From positions 37,143 to 101,142 of the forward strand of contig NZ_LUAW01000045.1 in the NCBI RefSeq assembly GCF_001605895.1: DNA of 64,000 nt, given 5' to 3'. The notes under the pieces were generated by a model, which saw nothing but the letters and a program-made list of their open reading frames with translations, was not told the DNA's origin and did no database searches. Shown in pieces: positions 54,679-62,733 of the stretch. Each line of letters opens with the position of its first letter. The stretch's first letter is position 1. The translations under genes were made by a program, and so were the position numbers. Source of the stretch: Acinetobacter pragensis (GTDB lineage: Bacteria; Pseudomonadota; Gammaproteobacteria; Pseudomonadales; Moraxellaceae).

Positions 54679-56136
54679 ATGTCAGAGATTGAACTGAAAT
54701 TTCAGATTCCGCCTTCAAAATTGAAAGCGCTCCGTCTTGCTTTCTTGCGCCAGCAGCCAGAAGACCTTCATTTGCATGCTAAATATTTTGATACTGCACA
54801 TTTAGATTTACAGCAGCACCAAATTTCGCTGCGTCAGCGCAAAGAAAATAAAATCTGGATTCAGACACTTAAAGCTCCTAAGAACAGTATCGAGCGCATA
54901 GAAATCGAAACTGAATTAGGTGAGCCGGAACCTTCCGCCATAGATTTACGTCCTTATACGCAGCATAAAAAAATACAGCAATTGCTGAAACCCGTTCTGC
55001 AGTCACATGATCCCTTAAGTCTTCAATTTGAAACCCATATTCTGCGTCAGCGCTTTCTGCATCTGCAAAATAGCAGCCAAGTGGAATTGTCTCTCGATCT
55101 TGGCAAAATCATCGCTGCTGAGCAAAACCTTGAGGTTCATGAGATAGAATTTGAGCTCAAAGAAGGCAATATCCACGATTTAATTCAAGCCATTCAGCCT
55201 TGGTTAAAAAAGTATCAAATTTGGCTGGATAGCCAAAGCAAGGCTGTAAAAGGCCAATTGCTGCAGCAGATTAAATCTGCCCCAGCGGTTCAATATCAAT
55301 CTGTTTTAAAATTAAAGCCGCATGCGGACTCTATTAGCGCGCTGCAGCAAATGATCTCCAACTGTCTTGAGCATTTATTGCCGAATTCCAGTGCAATAGC
55401 GCTGGAACAGTATGATGCTGGGCATGTTCATCAGGCCCGTGTCGCTATACGGCGCTTGCGCAGCGCGTTTAAAAGCTTTCAATCACCGCAGATCGCGCAT
55501 GCAGAAATCTGGCAAGAACAGCTGGCTGAACTTTTCAGGCAATTGGGCAATACCCGAGACCGCGATGCCTTAGCTGAAAGTTTAATTCCGCAGTTGAAGC
55601 AGGCTGGCTCTCCTTTAACTGAATTGCCTGCACAGAGCAGCGCTGAACAGATTCAGATTAGCGCCGTATTCCGTGCACCGTCAACGACCCGCCTGCTGCT
55701 GGAGTTAATTGAGTTCGCAAATTCAGAACAGGCTCAAGGTAAAAGCCTGAAAAAGCACATTCATCAGCAGCTAAATAAAATGCATCGGCAGATTTGCCAA
55801 GCAGAAAGCGCCTTTGTTCAAATGCAGGCAAGTGAAAAACATCAGGTACGCAAACGCGTGAAACGGATGCGTTACAGTGTAGAGTTCGTCTCCTCCCTGT
55901 ACCCCCAATCCGAAATCAAGCAATATCTGAAAGCGCTAAAACCGCTGCAGGAAAATTTAGGCCGGTTTAATGACCTTTGTGTAGCGCATGCCCTATTTGA
56001 GCAAAGTATAGCGTTACAGCCCAAGGCTTGGTTTGTGCTGGGCTGGATAGCTTCTGAACAAAAGCATATCGAACTAACCATCAAAAAAAATTTGCAAAGA
56101 TTTAAACAAGTGCAGCGTTTTTGGCAGCCAGCTTAA
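54679..56136 (+). CDS. CYTH-CHAD domain protein (triphosphatase/polyphosphate-binding)
   Basis: The ATG at 54679 (485 residues) was chosen because it matches the start of the paralogue; the frame opens seven codons earlier. The CYTH domain (1-195) has EIELKFQIP, LRQRKENKIWIQTLKAP and VHEIEFELKEG. The CHAD domain (about 235-480) has the intact basic signature HVHQARVAIRRLRSAF near residue 250 and a second one, VRKRVKRMRYSVEF, near 395; such helices bind inorganic polyphosphate. It is related to E. coli YgiF, a PPPi hydrolase with CHAD. Tandem duplication with the preceding gene is evident. Confidence 0.9.
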   Translation: MSEIELKFQIPPSKLKALRLAFLRQQPEDLHLHAKYFDTAHLDLQQHQISLRQRKENKIWIQTLKAPKNSIERIEIETELGEPEPSAIDLRPYTQHKKIQQLLKPVLQSHDPLSLQFETHILRQRFLHLQNSSQVELSLDLGKIIAAEQNLEVHEIEFELKEGNIHDLIQAIQPWLKKYQIWLDSQSKAVKGQLLQQIKSAPAVQYQSVLKLKPHADSISALQQMISNCLEHLLPNSSAIALEQYDAGHVHQARVAIRRLRSAFKSFQSPQIAHAEIWQEQLAELFRQLGNTRDRDALAESLIPQLKQAGSPLTELPAQSSAEQIQISAVFRAPSTTRLLLELIEFANSEQAQGKSLKKHIHQQLNKMHRQICQAESAFVQMQASEKHQVRKRVKRMRYSVEFVSSLYPQSEIKQYLKALKPLQENLGRFNDLCVAHALFEQSIALQPKAWFVLGWIASEQKHIELTIKKNLQRFKQVQRFWQPA

Positions 56137-56294
56137 TTGGCTCATTTAAAAGCGCATACGTAACTGAATCTGCTTATAAATGAGAGCACAACGCCAATGA
56201 TTTAAAGCCTCTCTGCCACCGTAAGTGCAGAAGCTCATTTAGAATTTAACAATACACCTGAGCATCATAGTGAAGCCCCCACAAGGTAAGGTAA

Positions 56295-56927
56295 CTAACG
56301 GTATTTACCAAAGACTTTCCACGTTTTATTGTCAGCAATCGGATCGCTGTAACTGTCATTACGCTGCTTGCGCGGTTTATCGCGCGCATCCACCAACTCA
56401 AAATCATTTTCTACACTCAGCACAATTCCATTCACATAAAACCGTGTGCGGGTATATTCACTCTGCCCATACTGAAATACATAAGTCCGCAAATCGATAA
56501 ATTCACGGTGCGCAACCAAAGCGGCCGTATCATCAGAGTCCAGCCAGCGGTGCATTGCTGAAATTTCATGCGCTTCAAACTGTCCGCATTTTTCGACCAG
56601 ACTGGCAATCCCTCGGAAAGTTTTCGACTCTTTCGCACGTGTTTTGTTGATCCGAATACGGTCCACATGAAAATAAAACAGCGGTAAATTCAAATGGCTT
56701 GGCAAATGAACAGCATCCAGCGCCTCATCTTCCATGAACGGCTGAAATAAATCCTGCGCACGCGCTATTAGCCCTTCCCACTGCTGATAGTATTCACCCA
56801 CTTCTTGTTTGCTGCCATAATAAATCGGCAGGCCTTCGACATTGGCTAAAGCTGCCGGCGGCCAAATATTTTGACGCAATAAAGCGATGTCATTTTTTAA
56901 GCTTTGTACTGCAATTGCATCTTGCAT
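56295..56927 (-). CDS. hypothetical protein, 210 residues
   Basis: The soluble-looking protein has no signal peptide and no transmembrane segment. The first half is helical with tryptophan and proline (NIWPPAALANVEGLPIYYG), and the second half has alternating aromatic strands (YVFQYGQSEYTRTRFYVNGIVLSVENDFELVD), ending in a basic tail (KPRKQRNDS). I recognise no family. It converges on the second CYTH gene and is divergent from the DUF3144 gene. Confidence 0.75.
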   Translation of the reverse strand: MQDAIAVQSLKNDIALLRQNIWPPAALANVEGLPIYYGSKQEVGEYYQQWEGLIARAQDLFQPFMEDEALDAVHLPSHLNLPLFYFHVDRIRINKTRAKESKTFRGIASLVEKCGQFEAHEISAMHRWLDSDDTAALVAHREFIDLRTYVFQYGQSEYTRTRFYVNGIVLSVENDFELVDARDKPRKQRNDSYSDPIADNKTWKVFGKYR

Positions 56928-57036
56928 GAAGAACTTCCGTTTTGCTTAGGCTATTTTTAGATTAAGTCAATGGTTTTGTTTCTGCAAGGCTTTGCCTATA
57001 ATTAGTCTTTAAGATTTTACATGTCAGGAAAAATTC

Positions 57037-57432
57037 ATGGTTCAAAAGATTGAAGCCACCGATGTCACCGAAGACGAAGCATTAAATGCCGCATTCTTTG
57101 AACGTGCAGATGAATTTATCAAACAAGCGAATGAATTTTGCCGTGTTGAACAAGGCAGCCAAGTCAAGCCAGCAGAAATCCGCGGTCAAGTCAGCTCAGC
57201 AATGCTGTTCGCCACTGCCCGCTTCAATACGTGGGTTGCAGCCAATGGTTTTAAAGACGGCAATGAAATGCGCGATGCCAAAGATCAGGTGATGTCTTAC
57301 GTATTGCAGCAATTTCAAATGATGCTTGAAGATAATTATGATGAATATTGCGAACAGTTCGAGAACTATTTGCGTTTCCGCCATAATGAAGAATTCCATG
57401 CCAATAAGCATGATCACGATCATAAGCACTGA
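57037..57432 (+). CDS. DUF3144 family protein with histidine-rich tail
   Basis: The 131-residue helical protein begins FFERADEFIKQANEFCR (about 19-35), then VSSAMLFATARFNTWVAANG, the DUF3144 pattern. A conserved CEQFENYLRFRHNEEF stretch leads into a C-terminal tail HANKHDHDHKH that could bind Ni, Zn or Co. AGGA lies upstream of the ATG. Function unknown. Monocistronic with a strong terminator. Confidence 0.84.
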   Translation: MVQKIEATDVTEDEALNAAFFERADEFIKQANEFCRVEQGSQVKPAEIRGQVSSAMLFATARFNTWVAANGFKDGNEMRDAKDQVMSYVLQQFQMMLEDNYDEYCEQFENYLRFRHNEEFHANKHDHDHKH

Positions 57433-57477
57433 ATTCTGCGAAATGATTCAATAAAGCGCTATACACCTGTTTATCAT

Positions 57478-57499
57478 TAAAAGCCCCTCGGGGCTTTTA
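57478..57499 (+). terminator. terminator of the DUF3144 gene
   Basis: AAAAGCCCC and GGGGCTTTT form a compact hairpin ending in TTTT, about 45 bases past the stop codon. Confidence 0.82.
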
Positions 57500-57658
57500 A
57501 TGTTTGTGCATTGCCGGGGATTTATGCCGCTCACTTTAAGGCCGCACTACAACATATCCCGCTGTTTAATTTGCCCTTTGTCATATTCTTTCAGGCCTGC
57601 ATCATTTTCATGCTAAAAGTTTAATTCTTAACCGTTCACAGCCAAATTAGGGAAAGCC

Positions 57659-58723
57659 ATGCAGCAGCTCGATTTTGACATTGTTGATGCGCATATTCAC
57701 CAATGGGACCCCTACAGCACACCGCATGCCGCTGCAGCGGCTGTCAAACTGCTGGGAAAACACCCCAAGCTGCTGGATAGATTGCTGCGTATGGTCAAAC
57801 CGAAGGATTTGATTGAAACGCTGGGCTTAACCCATCACATTACTTCCCCCTATTTGCCGCGAAACTATAAAGTGGATATCGGCCACTACAATATACAGCA
57901 AGCGGTGCATGTCGAAGCCGGCTGGCATGACCGCAAAGGCAGCGGTGTTGTCGATGAAACTAAGTTTGTTTCACAGCTGCCCTTTACTCAGGAAGGGTTA
58001 AATCTTGCTGCCATTATTGGAACAGCAGACCCGCGCAGCGGCAATTTTAAGAAAATTCTAAAACTGCACCAAAGCGCCTCTCCAAAATTCCGCGGCATCC
58101 GCAAAATGGCATCATTTCACGAAGATCATCAAATTCATGCATGGACAGATGAGCCGCATTTATATACCAATAAAAAATTTATGAAAGGCTTCGAGACACT
58201 GGCGGCAATGGATCTCAGTTTTGATGCATGGGTATATTCAATTCAGCTGCCGGACTTAATTCAATTGGCCAAAGCATTTCCAGAAACATCAATTGTATTA
58301 GACCATTTCGGCACACCTGCTGGCTTATTTGGTTCAGTCGGCTCACATACCGGCATCACCCAAACAGCCCGGGAAAATATTTTATTGCGCTGGCAAGACA
58401 GCATGGCAGAACTCGCCAGCTGTCCCAATGTCTATACCAAAATGTCCGGTTTATTCATGCCTGTGCTTGGGCACGGCTTTCATAAAGAGAAACGCTTAGC
58501 CGCCAAAGAAGAAGTATTTGATTTGGTTTACCCCCTCATCCGCCATGCGCTCAGCTGTTTTGGCAAATACCGCGTGATGTTCGCCTCCAACTTCCCGATG
58601 GACAGCGTCAGCACATCCTTAATTCATATAATTGATGCATTCAGTGATGCAGTGGCTGCCTATGACCCCAGTGCTGTGCCGCTTGTCTTTGAGCAGAATG
58701 CCAAACAGTTTTACCGGCTGTAA
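57659..58723 (+). CDS. amidohydrolase family (COG3618, PDC-hydrolase-like) protein
   Basis: The 354-residue TIM-barrel metal-dependent hydrolase is of the 2-pyrone-4,6-dicarboxylate lactonase branch. Metal-ligand motifs: DIVDAHIHQWDP (HxH, residues about 8-19), HVEAGWHDRKG, TSIVLDHFGTPAG (His near 215) and MFASNFPMDSVS (Asp near 320). The family includes lactonases for aromatic-ring or sugar catabolism. No catabolic partners lie nearby, so the substrate is unknown. GGGAAAG provides the ribosome-binding site. Confidence 0.86.
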   Translation: MQQLDFDIVDAHIHQWDPYSTPHAAAAAVKLLGKHPKLLDRLLRMVKPKDLIETLGLTHHITSPYLPRNYKVDIGHYNIQQAVHVEAGWHDRKGSGVVDETKFVSQLPFTQEGLNLAAIIGTADPRSGNFKKILKLHQSASPKFRGIRKMASFHEDHQIHAWTDEPHLYTNKKFMKGFETLAAMDLSFDAWVYSIQLPDLIQLAKAFPETSIVLDHFGTPAGLFGSVGSHTGITQTARENILLRWQDSMAELASCPNVYTKMSGLFMPVLGHGFHKEKRLAAKEEVFDLVYPLIRHALSCFGKYRVMFASNFPMDSVSTSLIHIIDAFSDAVAAYDPSAVPLVFEQNAKQFYRL

Positions 58724-58772
58724 TTGCATTCTCTGCGGCAGACCTGCTTAATGATATGTACACTTAAAATAA

Positions 58773-58804
58773 AAGTTCCCCGAAACTTAAGTTTCGGGGA
58801 ACTT
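58773..58804. terminator. perfect 32-base palindrome, possible hairpin terminator
   Basis: The two 16-base arms, AAGTTCCCCGAAACTT and its exact inverse complement, touch with no spacer. It lies 50 bases past the amidohydrolase stop codon and 48 before the M16 stop codon. Only short A/T runs flank it, so it may stop both genes or be a protein-binding palindrome. Confidence 0.7.
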
Positions 58805-58852
58805 GATCTTTAAAGATAAAAAAGCGAATTAAAGCGCTATTTAAGAAATCCG

Positions 58853-61621
58853 TTATTTTTTCACTGCAGTTTGCGCTTGGCCGTATTGATCAGCCATCAC
58901 TTCGACCAGCTGATCTAAACGGATATATTTTCTGATGGCGGTATCAACATCCGCTTTGCTCAGTTTTGCAATATCCTGATCGCGTTTTTCCCGATCCAGC
59001 AAATTGCGGCCTTTTTCCAGCTGCGGAATCAGCATACTGTGAATACGGCGCTCATCCTCCAAAGCAGTGACGCGCTTTTTCAGCATAGATGCTTTTGCTG
59101 CTTCCAGCTCCTGCTCCGTCACCCCTTTGTCCAATAAAGCCTGCAGCACTTGATGCACGATCTGCGAAACTTGCGCTGATTTGCCCGCTGTATAATTCGC
59201 GCTGATCATTAAGGCGCCGGAATCTGTCCAGCTGTCAAAATCCATATTTGCGCCAAAGCCGTAAACCAGCGCATTTTTTTCACGCAGCTCCTGCGCCAGC
59301 CGCGAAGACAATTGCGAATCGCCTAAAATATGCCGGAAAACCTGCAGTGCAGGCATATCTTCATGATCACTGCCGACAGGAACCGTGAGTAAAGCCTGAT
59401 AGCTGCCGAACTCACGCTGTTCTGACAGCGCATGAACTTTCTGCGCGCTATAGGCGGTATAGTCGTCAGTTAGGCGCTCATATGGCTCTGCTGTTGTCCA
59501 TTGGCCAAACTCTGATTTTAATAATTTTTGAATCCGTTTAGCGTCAAAATCACCGGTAATGGCAATTTGACCATGATTGGTTTTGAAGAATTGCTGATAC
59601 AGCTGCTGCACCTGTTCGCGTGTAGCGGCCTGATACTGCTTTTTCACCAGTTCCGGTTCAAAATGATAGCGTAAATCACCCGGCTGGTATGTTTCGATTA
59701 AACGCGCGATGGTTAATGCAGCCACTGTATCAGGTTCTGTATAGGGGCGGTCTAAACTGGACAAGCTTTGTGATTTAACCAAATCGAACTGTGTCTGCTC
59801 AAAAGCCGGCGTCTTCATCGCCTCTAAGAAATATTTAAAGAATTCTTCAAATTTATCTTTTTTGGCAGAGATTTGAATATCGAAACCATTGCCGTTGGCG
59901 CTGACATTGGCAGAACCGCCTGATTCAATAATTTTATCTGCAATCTGCTGCAGGCTCTTGCCTTGAGATGCGCGGAACAGTAAATAGGCGTTCAAATCTA
60001 AAGTCACATCTTTATTCATCAGTGACTCGGCTGTGCCAAAATCCAAAGCAATTGACGCATAGGTTTTGTCATCACGCGTCGATGTCGGATACAGCGCATA
60101 CTGAATGCCATTTTTAAGCTTGCCGCGCTGGATTTGCTTTTCTTTCTGCTCTAGGTATGTTTTAGACTGCTGAACATATTGCTTCACTTCTGCCTGATAA
60201 ACACTTGCATCCTTCAGCGGCTCTTCTGCAGCAGTTTGCTGATCCAGCGTTTTAGCAGGCTCATCCTTTTTCAGCTGCATGGCCTTTTTCTGATCTTCCG
60301 GTGTCGGCAGAATATTGCCCGTAATGCGGTACTCAGGCTTTAGAAAAGCGTTATAGGTTTGATTCACCTCGGCTGGCGTCAATTTTTGAATCGCGTCTAA
60401 ATCTTTAAAATACCGCGCCCAGTCGCCATTGTTCTCTGCATAGTAATCGCTGATGCGTGAACCTAAAGCAGCCGCATTATTCTTAATGCTGTCGGCCTGA
60501 TTGCGGGTCATGTTTTTCACCCGGTTCAACTCGGTTTCATTAAAGCCTTTGCCTTGTTCTGCGCCTTGATTCAAAGCATTTTGAACTTTGGCTGCATCAT
60601 GATTAGGCGCATATACGGCACCGACAAAAACTAAATTAAAGTCTCTATCCAGCCATGTCGAGGCCGAAACACCGGTCGCCAAACCAGTTTCTACGATACT
60701 TTGATATAAATGCCCGCTGGGCTGCAGCGTATAAAGCGCGGGTGACACTGACAGCGCAGGCGCAATTGCGTGATCTGCACCATTGAAATAAATATTGAAT
60801 TTAGCCAAGTCACTGCCTTTTTGCACGGTGAACTGACGCTGCTGTATCTTGCTGCCATCCAGTTTAGGCACCACCGCCTGCGCAGGCACAGCGCGGGATG
60901 CAATTGGGCTGAATTGTGCATCAAGCTGCTTGAGCACAGCGGCTTTATCAAACTTGCCTGAAAGCACCATGACTGCATTATTCGGCGCATACCACGCGCG
61001 GTAAAATTTATTCAGCTCCGGCATGTTGATGGACTGCAGCTCTTTCAGATCGCCAATGGGCAACCGGCCCAAATGCTGATTGCCATATGCGCTTTTAAAG
61101 ACTTGATCAATCAAAACAGCAAAAGGCTGATCCAGCCGGACTTCACGCTCACGCTTTACAATTGAAATTTCGGATGGGACGTATTTTTCCTGCAGCACCA
61201 GCTTGTCCATACGTTCTGCTTCAAGATGAATCACTTCATTTAAAGCCGCCTGTTCCGGGCGCACAATATTGGTGTATTTCGTCGAATAATAATCTGTACT
61301 GGCATTGGTCGATAAAGTGTATTGATCCAGCCGGCGCTGAAATTCATCACCTTTCACATTTTGAGTGCCTTTGAATGCCAAGTGTTCCAGCAGATGCGCC
61401 AAACCGCCCTTGCCCTGCGGGTCATTCAAAGAACCGGTCATATAAACCGTATTCATAAAAATTTTATTTTCCTTATCATTTTGCGCAAGAATGATGCGGA
61501 AGCCGTTATCTAATTTATATTCTTCGATATTCTGTTCAGTTTTGACCAAGACAGGCTGTGCAAAAAGCGCGGAACTGCAGCCAAGAAAAAACAGTGAGAG
61601 AGTAAGCTGTTTAAAACGCAT
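58853..61621 (-). CDS. M16 family periplasmic zinc protease (PqqL/FusC-like)
   Basis: From the ATG at 61621 the protein has 922 residues, with GGAAAG upstream; a start nine codons earlier would displace the signal peptide. A signal peptide ends at ALFAQP (about residue 22). The inverted zinc motif HLLEH is at 76-80 and the third ligand region LEAERM near 134-138. Four M16 modules follow, the size of E. coli PqqL. A Fur box lies about 50 bases upstream of the start. PqqL and FusC act in the periplasm on imported iron-containing ferredoxin; iron-linked regulation fits such a role here. Confidence 0.9.
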   Translation of the reverse strand: MRFKQLTLSLFFLGCSSALFAQPVLVKTEQNIEEYKLDNGFRIILAQNDKENKIFMNTVYMTGSLNDPQGKGGLAHLLEHLAFKGTQNVKGDEFQRRLDQYTLSTNASTDYYSTKYTNIVRPEQAALNEVIHLEAERMDKLVLQEKYVPSEISIVKREREVRLDQPFAVLIDQVFKSAYGNQHLGRLPIGDLKELQSINMPELNKFYRAWYAPNNAVMVLSGKFDKAAVLKQLDAQFSPIASRAVPAQAVVPKLDGSKIQQRQFTVQKGSDLAKFNIYFNGADHAIAPALSVSPALYTLQPSGHLYQSIVETGLATGVSASTWLDRDFNLVFVGAVYAPNHDAAKVQNALNQGAEQGKGFNETELNRVKNMTRNQADSIKNNAAALGSRISDYYAENNGDWARYFKDLDAIQKLTPAEVNQTYNAFLKPEYRITGNILPTPEDQKKAMQLKKDEPAKTLDQQTAAEEPLKDASVYQAEVKQYVQQSKTYLEQKEKQIQRGKLKNGIQYALYPTSTRDDKTYASIALDFGTAESLMNKDVTLDLNAYLLFRASQGKSLQQIADKIIESGGSANVSANGNGFDIQISAKKDKFEEFFKYFLEAMKTPAFEQTQFDLVKSQSLSSLDRPYTEPDTVAALTIARLIETYQPGDLRYHFEPELVKKQYQAATREQVQQLYQQFFKTNHGQIAITGDFDAKRIQKLLKSEFGQWTTAEPYERLTDDYTAYSAQKVHALSEQREFGSYQALLTVPVGSDHEDMPALQVFRHILGDSQLSSRLAQELREKNALVYGFGANMDFDSWTDSGALMISANYTAGKSAQVSQIVHQVLQALLDKGVTEQELEAAKASMLKKRVTALEDERRIHSMLIPQLEKGRNLLDREKRDQDIAKLSKADVDTAIRKYIRLDQLVEVMADQYGQAQTAVKK

Positions 61622-61672
61622 GAATAGTGTCTTTCCAATTTGAAACATTGAATTTGTTATGGGCTTATTTTA

Positions 61673-61691
61673 GAGAATGATTCTCATTATA
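61673..61691 (-). promoter_or_regulatory. Fur box upstream of the M16 protease gene
   Basis: GAGAATGATTCTCATTATA matches the 19-base Fur consensus at 15 of 19 positions by eye and contains a perfect inverted core GAGAATGATTCTC. It lies 52-70 bases before the start codon. Confidence 0.7.
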
Positions 61692-61778
61692 TACAGCAAT
61701 ATTTTAAACATCTGCCCGTGATTTCACTGGCAGATTTCAAACGCATGGCTAAAGATCATACCTTTTAGCCGTTTCTGC

Positions 61779-62621
61779 TTATATAAAAATTTCAGCCTGC
61801 ATGTACAGCTGAGCATAGCCTGATATTTCAATCCGTTCATTGTCTAAAATTTTGCAATACAGTTCACCGCCGCGGGCTGAGGCCTGATATGCAGTCAACT
61901 CAGCCTTCGCAAGCTTATCTGCCCATAAAGGTACAATGCCGGTATGAATCGAACCTGTTACAGGGTCTTCATTGATGCCATTGGCAGGCGCAAAATAGCG
62001 GGATACACAGTCATATTGCTGACCCAATGCTGTAATTGCAACGTCTGTACATACTGCATCATTTTGAGCGTTTTGCGCTGAGGCTGTAATTGCCGTACGG
62101 ATCTGTCCCAGCTGTTTCAGCAGCTCAAAATTGGGCTGTTCATCCAGCACATCCTGTACCGTTTCATATTCCACAATATAGGCTTGGGCATTCAAATACA
62201 CTTGCTTAAAGGGCTTCGTCAGCGCTTGCTTTAAAATTTCAGGATAGTCCGCTACCGCTATTGCGCGGCGGATTGGAAAATTCATTTGGATTTTGCCATC
62301 TGCCGCCTGCTTCACTGTAAAAATACCTAATTTTTTAACGTGAAACTGGATCGTTTGCGCATCGGTAAAATCTTTGAAAATGACAAAGCTGCTGGCCAAA
62401 GTCGCATGACCGCAAAAATCCACTTCCGTAGTTGGAGTAAACCAGCGGATTTCATAATTTGAAGCGTCGGAAATTTTTACAAATGCGGTTTCAGAGAGAT
62501 TATTTTCCGAGGCAATCTGCTGCATCGCTGCATCTTCCAGCCAATAGTCCAATACAATCACAGCGGCAGGATTGCCTTTAAACAACTGTTGAGTGAACGC
62601 ATCGACCTGATACATTTTCAT
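61779..62621 (-). CDS. PhzF family phenazine-biosynthesis-like epimerase/isomerase
   Basis: From the ATG at 62621 (GGGA about eight bases upstream) the protein has 280 residues; the 29-codon upstream extension is unlike the family. PhzF-fold motifs: YQVDAFTQQLFKGNPAAVIVLD at the start, ASENNLSETAFV with the conserved Glu (about 45), DFCGHATLASS (about 72-82), and a C-terminal GINEDPVTGSIHTGIVPLW. Members outside phenazine pathways isomerise amino-acid-like compounds. No phenazine genes are present. It is monocistronic. Confidence 0.9.
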   Translation of the reverse strand: MKMYQVDAFTQQLFKGNPAAVIVLDYWLEDAAMQQIASENNLSETAFVKISDASNYEIRWFTPTTEVDFCGHATLASSFVIFKDFTDAQTIQFHVKKLGIFTVKQAADGKIQMNFPIRRAIAVADYPEILKQALTKPFKQVYLNAQAYIVEYETVQDVLDEQPNFELLKQLGQIRTAITASAQNAQNDAVCTDVAITALGQQYDCVSRYFAPANGINEDPVTGSIHTGIVPLWADKLAKAELTAYQASARGGELYCKILDNERIEISGYAQLYMQAEIFI

Positions 62622-62674
62622 TGATATTTTCCCAAAATTCATGATTGACAGCAGTATTCGTTCTATAGATGCGC

Positions 62675-62704
62675 AAAAGCCAATACATGCAGTATTGGCT
62701 TTTG
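62675..62704 (-). terminator. terminator downstream of the cystine symporter
   Basis: AAAAGCCAATAC and GTATTGGCTTTT pair perfectly around ATGCA, about 30 bases past the symporter stop codon. Confidence 0.75.
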
Positions 62705-62733
62705 CCATTTAACCGTACTGTCCGATTGTGTCT

